DNA from: an uncultured Bacteroides sp. | GTDB lineage: Bacteria > Bacteroidota > Bacteroidia > Bacteroidales > Bacteroidaceae | DNA length: 32,088 bases | Reading direction: 5' to 3' | Assembly (NCBI GenBank): GCA_947074235.1 | Contig: CAMTOV010000015.1 | Coordinates: 1-32,088 of the forward strand | In this document: piece by piece, positions 16,001-24,413 of the stretch | Numbering within the stretch: position 1 is the stretch's first letter | Layout: every line of letters starts with the position of its first letter | Translations under genes and position numbers: made by a program | Notes under the pieces: generated by a model | Database searches by the model: none | What the model was told of the DNA's origin: nothing | Seen by the model: only the letters and a program-made list of their open reading frames with translations

Positions 16001-16296
16001 GCGCCTGGTTCTACATTAAGACTGAACTTTCCGTCTAAGTCAGTGATTGCGCCGTTGTTAGTTCCTTTTTCAATAACATTTGCACCAATAATAGGATCGC
16101 CAAAAGCATCCAATACGGTACCTGTAATTTTTTTCATTTGTTGCACAGCTTCAACATTAATAGAGCTGTTTGCCATAAGTTGTGGAGTATAACCCAGTCC
16201 AAAGACTGAACATACACCAACTAGCAGTGCTGTTTTTCTGAAATTTAAATTCATACTTGTATTCTTCTTAGATTTATTAATTTGCATTATCTGCAT
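13006..16296 (-). CDS. susC: SusC/RagA-family TonB-dependent outer-membrane transporter
   Basis: This 1096-residue protein contains a signal peptide (hydrophobic core LVGVCSVFGLGY), a carboxypeptidase-D-like regulatory domain at about 56-127 (ITGTVLDAFGDPIIGANV), a TonB box (DEVVVMGYG, 133-141), a plug domain at about 145-255 (LYIIDGVEGDI, SIYGARAANGVILVTTKQGK), a TonB-dependent beta-barrel and a C-terminal aromatic strand GVNIKF. It imports oligomers bound by SusD using TonB energy. There is no N-terminal STN domain, so it is not of the type that signals directly to an anti-sigma factor. ATG codons at 16296, 16287 and 16254 are all possible; the last leaves a compact signal peptide. Its promoter is at 16464-16471 and it leads the susC-susD-lipoprotein unit. 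The substrate is unknown. Confidence 0.95.
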   Translation of the reverse strand: MQIMQINKSKKNTSMNLNFRKTALLVGVCSVFGLGYTPQLMANSSINVEAVQQMKKITGTVLDAFGDPIIGANVIEKGTNNGAITDLDGKFSLNVEPGATIIISYIGYIPQEINVANQSNVKVTLQEDSQSLDEVVVMGYGTQKKKLVTGATVQVKGDNIAKLNTVSPLNALQSQTPGVNIVTESGQPGSGFKVNIRGAGSNRSTTPLYIIDGVEGDINAISPGDIESLDVLKDAASSAIYGARAANGVILVTTKQGKVGKIMVSYDGSFGWQNVYRMPDLLNAKQYMGIMDQINFNTGKDPYEWTRYMSQAQYNAYMDGSDKGTNWLEEMRNKNAFTTTNSLNIAGGSEFSTFSTGVSFTQQDGILGKPCASNFKRGTVRMNSEHVLWRKGNLDIITFGQNFFYNHNQQSGINTGNQYTNDISNALRANPLIPAYNSDGGYYMYDDLKNSGGTSQQGWFDYNSYTSNPIAKMVNSQQGNNLSKNYGMTLSGYLKIQPIKNLNYRGQFTYKQSSNSWRGYSPVYKINDQGDSNAVNSVSQSMGTGWSWSIENTLSYRFSVLNKNNFDVLVGQAFQKSGHGMGESMSATANNLLFDDFKRAWLSNSMSTAPTAATGTPWGDGALASFFGRINYDYNETYMASVILRGDGSSNFARGKRWGIFPSFSAGWVVSNESWMESASSWLDFLKIRASWGENGNCNVPNFQYLATIKFDDYGQYPYGDKNSATQGGYPNIVPNPDLTWETSEQTNIGLDMRFLRSRLGVNFDYYIKKTRDLLIQADQPATWGAPGAYINGGTVKNEGFELALSWNDMVGKDFRYGVNLNLAHNKNKVTEVKNSKGYIEGVGDVLSQNTSPCYRMEVGKPIGYFYGYKTEGVIQNQTDLQNYINKNCDGKVANALQGNSLQPGDLKFVDVNGDGIINEDDKTQIGNPHPDLTLGFSLNFEYKGFDLAVTTYGAFGGQNIRSYRKFTDGQYENYTTEVFNYWHGEGTSNKYPRLIPGNSGVNFQQISDIYIENADYFRMQNLTVGYDFKKLWKGCPFPQLRVYFAAQNLFTITNYKGMDPEIGSNGGSSDEWALGVDLGYYPTPRTYMLGVNIKF

Positions 16297-16336
16297 AATG
16301 CGTTTTTTAGGTCAACTAAAAAATAGTAAGGATAAT

Positions 16337-16375
16337 ACCTTAGCTGGTGATGATGAGCTTTTGCTCACTTAAGGT
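16337..16375 (-). other. Nested hairpin in the susC leader
   Basis: Outer arms ACCTTA (16337-16342) / TAAGGT (16370-16375) enclose an inner stem TGAGC-TTTT-GCTCA (16354-16367). It lies within the predicted leader of about 160 nt. It lacks a T run, so it looks like an RNA structure rather than a terminator. Confidence 0.45.
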
Positions 16376-16463
16376 TATGAATAATCTATCATAAGCGTGT
16401 TTTCTTTAAATGGTTATACATAGTAATTAAATTATTGAGTTGTAATAGTTTCTTTCATAAGTA

Positions 16464-16471
16464 CAAAAATA
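16464..16471 (-). promoter_or_regulatory. -7 element of the susC unit
   Basis: The minus strand reads TATTTTTGTAC, a match to TAnnTTTG with trailing TAC. There is no TTG at -33, which suits a promoter that needs an activator. The start would be near 16457. Confidence 0.6.
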
Positions 16472-16493
16472 AGCTGTTGTGTTGTATGATAAC

Positions 16494-16528
16494 GGTATTA
16501 TTTTATCATATTGTGGTATTAATTTGAT
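16494..16528 (-). promoter_or_regulatory. Direct-repeat pair upstream of the susC promoter, activator-site candidate
   Basis: GGTATTATTTTAT (16494-16506) and GGTATTAATTTGAT (16515-16528) lie on the plus strand 21 bp apart, two helical turns. The proximal copy ends 22 bp upstream of the -7 box. A TTTATCA (16502-16508) / TGATAAA (16525-16531) inverted pair overlaps them. The spacing and position fit a dimeric activator. The rest of 16532-16782 shows no gene or other clear signal. Confidence 0.4.
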
Positions 16529-16782
16529 AAATGTAACATAAAATTCGATATAAAAACTATTTATTGCAAATTACTTTGGGCGTAATGTTAAAATAACTAT
16601 TTGTTTCTTAATTTGCAAAATCTTGTTAATTTTAATTTATCTTATCTATATGTATTGGTTTATCATTAGCAGGTATATTATTAGTGGTAGTTAATAATAT
16701 GATGTATGTAATGGCTGACTTTCTGTGAGTTTTGGGAGCTTTATCTTTAATTGTTGTAAGAATAATTCCCCAGTTGGTTTTA

Positions 16783-16829
16783 ATAAAGAAGCCAGTGCGT
16801 AATGCATCATTACGCACTGGCTTCTTTAT
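16783..16829. terminator. Strong hairpin terminator of the fimbrial operon
   Basis: A 22-bp perfect stem (16783-16804 / 16808-16829) has a 3-nt loop, with T-rich outer ends on both strands. It begins 18 nt after the stop codon of the giant terminal gene (16847) and separates the fimbrial operon from the susC promoter region. Confidence 0.9.
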
Positions 16830-16846
16830 CATTAGGCTGTTTGCTT

Positions 16847-19800
16847 TTACTTAACAACTATTTTTCTTAATATCATTCCTTCGTTGGTTTCTATTTTTAT
16901 TATATATGTTCCACTGTTGGACAAACTAAACTTGAAGAGTTCTTCATTGATATTACCTTCGTTGAAAACTAGCATACCGCCTGTATTGTATACCATTATT
17001 TGCTCAATCATCAATCCCGATGATGCAGACAGAAATACAATTTTCTCTTGTGAGTAAATCGATAATGATTGCTCAGTATTATTGATTGGTTCGCTACCAA
17101 GAATATAATATCTTCCTGCAGTTGTCCCTGAAACGGTGATACTCATTCCTGAGTACAGTTCTGTGTGACTCTCTGTTTTTGCATCATAGAGATATAGAGG
17201 GCTAGCAATCGATTCTACACCATCGAAGCAGATTGTCACTTCACCAGAGTCATCGCTTTGTAGTCCTAATGGAGTACTGATAATCTCTGGTAATACATTG
17301 ATACTGGTGGTTTGCAGTCCTGCTACAGTATAAATCGTAGGCATTTCTGCCAAGTTGCTATCAAACAAAGCTTCAGCATCCTCACTATCTATAAAGTCAT
17401 TATCTGCTGCGGCATCAATCACAATCGTGGCAGTGCTACGTAACTCATTGCGCTGAGCTGTAATGGTTAATGACGCTATACCGTTATCTCCTCTAGTCAA
17501 AGTGCCACTAGCTACACTACGCTTCACCATCATGGCAGGTGTGAAGGTAGCAGAAGCTGTGCCACCTGCTTTTAGCTTCACAAAGAATGACTGCATGGGC
17601 ACCACGTAGCTCAATGTGCCTTGTATATAAGTTTTCTGCTCGCTCGATGTAACTAACCAGTATTTAGCTTCAAATTGGGGATTAGCTGCGAAGAATAGAT
17701 TCATATCAATGGTAGCCATATACGGATTGTTCATCAAGTATAAATCGTTGGTGCTATGTCCATTGGTTAATAGTGGAATAGTGATGACTCCACCCGTAGT
17801 GCCATAGGTGCGTAACTTTCCCGCATTGCTTCGAGTAATGGCGGTGGTATTGCCTGTAGCGCTAATGTTGCCTGTCTTGTCATCGTAAGTATAATAACGA
17901 TAACTGGTGTCGGCTTTTGGCAAACGGAATAACACTTTAGTGCCCTGTGCATCTTGTCTATCGGGTTTGATAGAGAAGCCCTGCGAACTATAATCTACCG
18001 CCACATCATTGTATACATAGCTCCAACTGGCTACGGTGGCCTTGTAAGCATCATACTTTGTTCCATCGGGTTTTAACACCATAGAGCTACTCTTATCCCA
18101 ACTACGTTGATAAACGGGTAGTTGCGAACGGTTGTGCTTCGCTAGCGTAAGATCGAAGGTGATGGGTTGGAATGCCTCAGTCTCTTGACGACGGTTTGCC
18201 AATGGCAAGTACATATCGCCAGCTACTACACCGTGCAAAGGAGATGCCAACATATACCAACGGTTGGCTGTCAATTCAAACTCTACCCAAGCCTTATCGT
18301 AGGTCAATAGATGCTGATACTGAATCTCGGCGCTTGGCTTGAAATAGATCTGATCGCAATAGTTACCATAAAACTTCTCACAATCGTAGCCCGAAGTGGC
18401 AGCATTCTTCACCATCATATCATATTCAATATTGGTTGAGGCCGCTTGTCCGCCTGTCATCGAATTAGTCATGTTCAACACATTGGTAGATGCATTGGTA
18501 GAAAGTGCATAAAGTGCCGGCTCGGCATCGGTGATGATAGTTACCTTGGTAAACTTCATAGGCACGTAACCTTGATGCACCAATCCATCGCCCGTAGTGA
18601 GTGGATAGTTGGCATACGAGTCAGTATTCTGTCCGCTGATATCTTTATACAAACGAGCCTGAGTAGAACGAGTCCAGTTGGCATCATTATTCCAGTTGTC
18701 TCCCGTTCCTGTATAGGTCAAGTATTCAGGCACCACCTTGATGGTGAACGTTGCACTGTTGGAACAAGTATTGCCGGCTGCCGATCCATTTTTATAACTG
18801 AATCTAACTTTATACCAATATCCTTCGTGCACGGTGAATGACTTTAAGGTACTCTCTTTGAAGTTGAATACGATGTAATAATCCGTGCCGGTGGTAGTAG
18901 CGGTCAACTGATTGATTTTTGCTATGGCATACACACCCGATGTCATGGTAGAGGCATAACTTGTAAAGTATGGGTCGTTTGTCTCTATCAGATTCAAATA
19001 ACTATTGTTGCTGTCAATCTCTAAGTTTGCTGTTTTGGCAACAGTTTTATCTGCTCCATTCATATAGTTTTTAATAGGCACAGTAAGCAATGCCCCATTA
19101 GTTTGCATATCCGTCAGCTGTTTCAATCCTAAACGGATGGCGTTTGCTCCATCGCCAATGGCAGTATAGTCTACCGGAGAGAATCCTAGATAAAGATTGG
19201 GGCTACCTACCGATTTAACTTCTATATCTTGCTTAATAAGCTGATCATTGCATAGGGTAATGGTTTGTGAGTTAACCACGATTTCGCTTACCACCACCTT
19301 TGCCGTGAAGGTATTAATGCCTTTCAACAAAGTAATTCCGGTTAATGTGCGACTATTGAATGACATTTTGCTTGTATATTGCTTTAATACAGCGATGTTG
19401 GCGGCTGTCAGACTTCCTTTGGCTTTATCTGCTGTCCAATAACTTTCCGCTATTGTTCCCGTAATAGTAGACGTTCCTGTAGATGATACCGGATAAGCGG
19501 TACTTGATCTGAGATTGCTCAAAGCTGTAATCAGCTCTGTTGGCATTACTCCTCCTAGATACCAGTCGAAGTTTACATTAGTAACAAAGTATTTTCCACC
19601 CTCACCGTCGGGCAAAGCCAAGGTAGCAGTCAGCGTTTTTAAGTCTGTACTTGTTTGCGTACAACCTATCTCATAAGATGAAACCACACTGTTGCTTAAG
19701 TCTTTCAATACCACACTTTGTTGTTGAATTACAAAGCCATCGCTCGCAATAGAGCAAATATCATTGGGCTTGCCCCAAATCCAATCGCTACTACTGCTTG

Positions 19801-22800
19801 TTTGATACCCGATAGTAAAATAGTAAGCCTCGTTTGGATCAAATGTGATATTAAAATTATCCCTAAAGACAAAATACCTCTTATCGCCAGATTGCCTATA
19901 ATTGACCAAATCGGTGGTGCTGAACGTACCATTAATCGTGGTAGTTCCATATTCGCTCAATGCGGTAGCACCAATATTATAATTCAATTTCAGTACTTCC
20001 CCCTTGCTATTCACAATACGATATCTAAGCTCTTTTGTTGCCCCCTCAGCTAGTCCGAGCAATGTTACCAATCTATCATAATCGGCCTCCATGCGTGTCA
20101 AAACAGTGTGATCTCCGCAGTCAATACTCTTTTGATACATGTTGACTTTTGAAGTTTGTATAAAGACTCGAATATCATCTACTGCATAATCGGCACCATC
20201 CGTATTCTTACAATAATTATCAATCGATACCCGATAATGATCGTATCCTTTATTCTCTATATTTCCTTGCAAAGTAATGTCGGCAAATATTTGTCTCCAT
20301 TGTCCTCTACCCGGTACAATCTCCGACATGGTTGAATGTAGTATCGTTTCCTTCCCACTACTGTCCACACCATATATCTTAAACATAATTTGTGGCTTCT
20401 CGGCCGCATTGGTTAAATCGGCTACCCAAGCAATAAATACGATATTTGTTCCCGTACAGAGCTGCGAGTTGATATCTATCGATACAAGTGGCCTAGACTC
20501 TTCGGAAGCATCGGTATACATGAAGTATCCATACTTTGTTTTACTGCTATTATAATAGGTTCTATCAAAAAACTCCAATGAACCGTTACCACTGATGTCA
20601 TTCCAATACCACCGATAACCGTTATCTTTATTCTTAGACACACCAGCCACGTTGGCAGATTTATAATAGCCATATTCTCCATGAGCCGGAACAGACATCC
20701 CACCACCGGTTTTTGTAGACTTTTTGCTAATTAAGCTAGGATAGATATATCCGTAATAACTTTCGTTCAAGTTATCGGGATAAGTACGCATATTGTTGGC
20801 TGCGTTAGTTGGTCTGCTATAATCATAAATCGTTTTAGCCTCGTCCTGATTGTCGAAGTTGATTTCTGCAGCAAGTGTATATTTAGTTAGCAAGTATTCG
20901 TAAGTACGCTTGCGGTTGATATCCATCTGCAAACTATCCATAGTCATAGCTTCTCGGTTGGGCTTGAAAGAACATTTGCTGTATCCTATCGGAACTTTAT
21001 TGGCTAAGCTGCTCCATTGAGCTTTGGCAGCGGTTGCAGTATTCCATGTGGTAGCAGTGCTGGTCGCACTAGAAAGATAAGCAAATACCTCAAATGGTTC
21101 ATTGTAGTTGATACTGTTAAGAAGTTTTTTGGTAAATGTAAAGAAACGAGCGTTTTTGGCATTGGCTGTTCCTGCTGTATATGCATAGATGATATTATTG
21201 TTTTGCACAACAAACCACACGATAGATTGTCCTTGCACATAAGTACTAGCCCACGTTCCAGCATCACTGGTGCTGCTTTGTGTCAAAGGGTAGAAGAAAT
21301 AATTGGCTGGAAGTCTATTTTCTACTCGCAACGAGAACTTGGTGGAGTCGTGACGACAATTCAAAGTTACATCAGCATTATGCTCATAAAAAGATTTTAA
21401 GTTAGGTTTAGTAATTGCTTTTATTGCTTCAGCTTGTTCTTTAGCCGGGCGCACATTAAATAAATATCTGATGTTGACGGTAGGTTCTTTAAACACATTA
21501 CCGGTAAAGACATAATCTAGATAATCACTAATATCACAAGCTATAATTTCTCCTGTAGATGTATTAGGCAATGTAATCTTCATAACTCCCACATCACTTT
21601 TTACGGTACCTTCGGGATAATTATAGCAGAAATGTCCCCAACTCGTTTTTGTGAGAGCTGTTCCATTATTGATAGCCACTATGCTAGATGCTTTATCTGT
21701 TTTATAATCATACCATCGATAATAACCATGTGGCTCAGTTGTGCTTCCTGCACTAGTATTTACTACTCCATTATTGTTTCGCATACCATATAGTGGAAGC
21801 ACCATCTGAGTGGTTGTGCCGGGTTCTACATAAAGATTATAAGTCCAGGTACTTGTTTTTTGATACTTCTGTCCATACTCTTCTTTTACCTGGTCGGTAG
21901 TATAAATGCTTCCTCCGGGTCTATAATTGTGTACAAAACTTAGATTTTCTATGGCATAAGTCATGAACTCAAACTGAAGTTTCAGGTTGGTTGGCTCTTT
22001 TGTGATGGAGCCCTTTACTCCCATTGAGGAAATGCCAGTTGTATCGTTGGTTACTACGCAAACCACTTTCGTGTTAATCCATTGCGAGGTGGTTGGCCTT
22101 TTAATTGTAGCTTCTAGCGTTTGGCTTCTTACGTTTGTATCGGTGGTAGACTTCACCCAATCTTCGGCATGCTTGGTGTAGTACACAAATCCTTGCGCAT
22201 ACTTTGTACTGTTAAATGCAGCTTGGGTACAAGCAAATTTCCAATTAGTCAAGTCGGTTATAGTGGCACCGGTAGTATTGTCTACCAAATACCAGCGAGC
22301 ATATAGGTTAGGAAACCAAGTGGCCTCTGTTACAGCCAAAGCTTTGGTGAGTGTATCTTTGGGCACAGTAAACTTTAGTGAGTCTACTGCTATGGCTGTA
22401 GCACTTAGATAATTTGAAAAAGAATACTTCTTGGCGGTAGATGTTAAGTTTCCTAGCGTAGATATGGTAGGAGCTTGTGCCGAGAAATTAATCTTCATCT
22501 TCAGGTTGCTGGGTTCTTTCGTCAGTGTTCCGGCATAGTTGGTATTATAGTCTGTGATATTATTGGGAGTCAAACCCGTTAAATCATTTGTTAAGATACA
22601 TACTACTTGATAATCATCCCATTTGGCAGACGACGGTTTTGTTACCTTTATTTGCATCAGTTGCCTTCTGTTCCCATTATCACTCGTTCTAATCCATGGC
22701 ACAGTATGGTTGATATTCATTACATAATATTGACTATTGTAAAGAGTATAGTTGGCCACACTGTTTATAGGTTCAAAAATCCAGCTGCCCGTACTACCTG

Positions 22801-23119
22801 TTGTGGTGGTAGCTGACATCACATTTCCGCTTTTATCGGTGATATACCATCTTAAATAAAGCGTGCCATATAAATTATTCTCAGTAGTTCCTAATGTGGT
22901 GATAATAGAAGGTATGATGGTAGCCAGGGAGAATGTCATACTCTCTGTGGCTGTGCCTATAATGGGGTTGTTATAATTACTAGTTACACCTGTACTGGGG
23001 AAAGTGGTGAGTGTAAGTGTAGAAGTCGCATTTTGCCCCCATACTTGTCTGCTTATCATACAGCAAAGCATCAGTAGGCTGATAGTTAATAGTCTTATAT
23101 GTAGTGTATTTCTTTTCAT
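16847..23119 (-). CDS. Giant secreted repeat protein with C-terminal sorting-like domain; putative fimbrial adhesin
   Basis: This 2090-residue protein has a signal peptide ending VWG-Q near residue 29 and no lipobox. Residues about 30-555 hold three diverged repeats of about 170-190 residues. Each has an RWY strand (about 90, 275, 468), a V-V/I-A-C strand (172, 352, 526) and a KEP motif (201, 374, 544); a weaker fourth may follow. Residues about 745-990 look like a jelly-roll carbohydrate-binding-type domain ending ADYAVDDIRVF. A stretch around WYMLASPLHGVVAGDMYLP follows later. The last 73 residues (IEQIMVYNTGGMLVF ... GTYIIKIETNEGMILRKIVVK) match a type A, T9SS-like C-terminal sorting domain. 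It is last in the operon, 4 nt after the minor fimbrillin. This mirrors P. gingivalis mfa5, though no von Willebrand A MIDAS motif is seen. Adhesin function is inferred. Confidence 0.75.
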   Translation of the reverse strand: MKRNTLHIRLLTISLLMLCCMISRQVWGQNATSTLTLTTFPSTGVTSNYNNPIIGTATESMTFSLATIIPSIITTLGTTENNLYGTLYLRWYITDKSGNVMSATTTTGSTGSWIFEPINSVANYTLYNSQYYVMNINHTVPWIRTSDNGNRRQLMQIKVTKPSSAKWDDYQVVCILTNDLTGLTPNNITDYNTNYAGTLTKEPSNLKMKINFSAQAPTISTLGNLTSTAKKYSFSNYLSATAIAVDSLKFTVPKDTLTKALAVTEATWFPNLYARWYLVDNTTGATITDLTNWKFACTQAAFNSTKYAQGFVYYTKHAEDWVKSTTDTNVRSQTLEATIKRPTTSQWINTKVVCVVTNDTTGISSMGVKGSITKEPTNLKLQFEFMTYAIENLSFVHNYRPGGSIYTTDQVKEEYGQKYQKTSTWTYNLYVEPGTTTQMVLPLYGMRNNNGVVNTSAGSTTEPHGYYRWYDYKTDKASSIVAINNGTALTKTSWGHFCYNYPEGTVKSDVGVMKITLPNTSTGEIIACDISDYLDYVFTGNVFKEPTVNIRYLFNVRPAKEQAEAIKAITKPNLKSFYEHNADVTLNCRHDSTKFSLRVENRLPANYFFYPLTQSSTSDAGTWASTYVQGQSIVWFVVQNNNIIYAYTAGTANAKNARFFTFTKKLLNSINYNEPFEVFAYLSSATSTATTWNTATAAKAQWSSLANKVPIGYSKCSFKPNREAMTMDSLQMDINRKRTYEYLLTKYTLAAEINFDNQDEAKTIYDYSRPTNAANNMRTYPDNLNESYYGYIYPSLISKKSTKTGGGMSVPAHGEYGYYKSANVAGVSKNKDNGYRWYWNDISGNGSLEFFDRTYYNSSKTKYGYFMYTDASEESRPLVSIDINSQLCTGTNIVFIAWVADLTNAAEKPQIMFKIYGVDSSGKETILHSTMSEIVPGRGQWRQIFADITLQGNIENKGYDHYRVSIDNYCKNTDGADYAVDDIRVFIQTSKVNMYQKSIDCGDHTVLTRMEADYDRLVTLLGLAEGATKELRYRIVNSKGEVLKLNYNIGATALSEYGTTTINGTFSTTDLVNYRQSGDKRYFVFRDNFNITFDPNEAYYFTIGYQTSSSSDWIWGKPNDICSIASDGFVIQQQSVVLKDLSNSVVSSYEIGCTQTSTDLKTLTATLALPDGEGGKYFVTNVNFDWYLGGVMPTELITALSNLRSSTAYPVSSTGTSTITGTIAESYWTADKAKGSLTAANIAVLKQYTSKMSFNSRTLTGITLLKGINTFTAKVVVSEIVVNSQTITLCNDQLIKQDIEVKSVGSPNLYLGFSPVDYTAIGDGANAIRLGLKQLTDMQTNGALLTVPIKNYMNGADKTVAKTANLEIDSNNSYLNLIETNDPYFTSYASTMTSGVYAIAKINQLTATTTGTDYYIVFNFKESTLKSFTVHEGYWYKVRFSYKNGSAAGNTCSNSATFTIKVVPEYLTYTGTGDNWNNDANWTRSTQARLYKDISGQNTDSYANYPLTTGDGLVHQGYVPMKFTKVTIITDAEPALYALSTNASTNVLNMTNSMTGGQAASTNIEYDMMVKNAATSGYDCEKFYGNYCDQIYFKPSAEIQYQHLLTYDKAWVEFELTANRWYMLASPLHGVVAGDMYLPLANRRQETEAFQPITFDLTLAKHNRSQLPVYQRSWDKSSSMVLKPDGTKYDAYKATVASWSYVYNDVAVDYSSQGFSIKPDRQDAQGTKVLFRLPKADTSYRYYTYDDKTGNISATGNTTAITRSNAGKLRTYGTTGGVITIPLLTNGHSTNDLYLMNNPYMATIDMNLFFAANPQFEAKYWLVTSSEQKTYIQGTLSYVVPMQSFFVKLKAGGTASATFTPAMMVKRSVASGTLTRGDNGIASLTITAQRNELRSTATIVIDAAADNDFIDSEDAEALFDSNLAEMPTIYTVAGLQTTSINVLPEIISTPLGLQSDDSGEVTICFDGVESIASPLYLYDAKTESHTELYSGMSITVSGTTAGRYYILGSEPINNTEQSLSIYSQEKIVFLSASSGLMIEQIMVYNTGGMLVFNEGNINEELFKFSLSNSGTYIIKIETNEGMILRKIVVK

Positions 23120-23123
23120 CCGC

Positions 23124-24398
23124 TTATCGTTTTATATAGAGTTGATAGGTTAGTGTACGAGCAACTGTACCATCCGTCTTTAATGCATTAAAGGTAAGCT
23201 CATACAAAGCAGTGCCCGACGAGTTGCCAATATTGCCAATAATCTCTTTAGTCGTACTATTGTAGGTAGGTGCTGTTACAAAGAAACCTGTAGGAACACT
23301 TCTGGCAGCCATACCCGTTAGCACATAGCTCACGCTACTTCCATCAGAATACTTGGTGATGGTAGGGCTGATTTCAAAATCACCATTGCTACTGAAGGTA
23401 CAAGTGAAACTGCCATCTGAGTTATTGGTTACCGATGCAGGATACACGCCGATAGGCGGGTAATCGACGACTTTAATGCTTAGCTTATAATCATCGAGTG
23501 TAATAGGAATAACACTATATTGATTGCGTTTGAATGTTTGCCAATTGAGCAACGCATAACGCAATTCTTGTGTTTTACTGCCTTGATCGGTGTTGAGGCT
23601 AAGCATAAAATAGTGTGGAGTATCGGCTGAAGACAACATACTCTCATTTATATAGCATGTTACGTTTTGAGCATTAGCACTAGTAGTACCCGCAGCAATG
23701 GTGATAGGCGATGCCAATGTATAAGTATAGTTGGCCACTATGTCATACTTGCTTAGTGTGGCAGGGGGAAGTGTGGCTATTTGGGCAGTAGCAGCAGTAA
23801 TACTATTCAGCGTAATACTGTTTAGTTTTACATCTAAAGCACAAGCATTGGCTAGTTTTAATGTCACTTTCGCCATCATGCGTATTGTTCTCAGTTCAAT
23901 GGTTTGTTGTTGTAAATTGGCCACCTTGATGGTTTGAATATTGCTCATAGGTATACCGTCAGAGGGTATATTACCATTGACAAAAGCGGTGCAGGTAGGC
24001 TTTAACTGAAGAGTACTGCCTACTGCTGGGGTACTCGATGTAATAGAGCTTAATGCAATATTGGCAAACGAATAAAACCGCTTGTTGCCGGTAGTAAGCA
24101 CCACATTCGTTACATAATCTTCTTCTTTCACTCCACTGGTATAGCTGCTCGATAAAATTGATTCTATTTTATCGTTTACATCAGTCACCACAATCGTCCA
24201 GTTTTGCATCATTTCGCTGTCAAGGGCGTTGCTGTCGGTCCACCGGGTAGTGGCGCTGCTCAATGGAGCTATCATTAAATCAACGGTAACGGGATCTCCC
24301 TCTACTTCCTCGTTGATAGTAGAGTTAGAATCATCGCAAGAACAATAAAGTAACGATAATAGTGCGATAAGCAAATATGTTAAGTTAATAGGCTTCAT
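23124..24398 (-). CDS. Minor fimbrillin-family lipoprotein with extra C-terminal domain
   Basis: This 424-residue protein has lipobox LYCSC (Cys21) and a fimbrillin-like beta fold. SATTRW places an arginine (Arg52) where fimbrillins are commonly cut during polymerisation. QTIKVANLQQQTIELRTIRMMAKVTLKL is a typical central strand pair, and FKRNQYSVIPITLDDYKLSIKVVDYPPIG (about 289-317) is where related fimbrillins usually end. About 107 further residues follow (DGSFTCTFSSNGDFEISPTITKY, LYELTFNALKTDGTVARTLTYQLYIKR), resembling an Ig-like sandwich. It lies 15 nt after the second fimbrillin and 4 nt before the giant gene, so translation is probably coupled. By position it corresponds to P. gingivalis Mfa4-like tip subunits; the extra domain may connect to the giant protein. 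Assignment to Mfa4 is by position only. Confidence 0.75.
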   Translation of the reverse strand: MKPINLTYLLIALLSLLYCSCDDSNSTINEEVEGDPVTVDLMIAPLSSATTRWTDSNALDSEMMQNWTIVVTDVNDKIESILSSSYTSGVKEEDYVTNVVLTTGNKRFYSFANIALSSITSSTPAVGSTLQLKPTCTAFVNGNIPSDGIPMSNIQTIKVANLQQQTIELRTIRMMAKVTLKLANACALDVKLNSITLNSITAATAQIATLPPATLSKYDIVANYTYTLASPITIAAGTTSANAQNVTCYINESMLSSADTPHYFMLSLNTDQGSKTQELRYALLNWQTFKRNQYSVIPITLDDYKLSIKVVDYPPIGVYPASVTNNSDGSFTCTFSSNGDFEISPTITKYSDGSSVSYVLTGMAARSVPTGFFVTAPTYNSTTKEIIGNIGNSSGTALYELTFNALKTDGTVARTLTYQLYIKR

Positions 24399-24413
24399 AT
24401 TTAAGCGTGTTTA

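Noticed and set aside
13006-16296. SusC as a trans-envelope signalling receptor
   Set aside because: No N-terminal STN domain, and no sigma/anti-sigma gene pair nearby.
16632-16832. 66-codon minus-strand open frame
   Set aside because: It reads through the terminator hairpin at 16783-16829, and the protein has no recognisable pattern.
18446-18841. 131-codon plus-strand open frame inside the giant gene, and similar ones at 21017-21400, 2491-2868 and 28789-29163
   Set aside because: They lie antisense within long, well-supported coding regions and have no domain, signal or ribosome site to support them.
16847-23119. von Willebrand A domain as in P. gingivalis Mfa5
   Set aside because: No DxSxS MIDAS motif in a suitable context was found; DASEES at about residue 870 does not fit.
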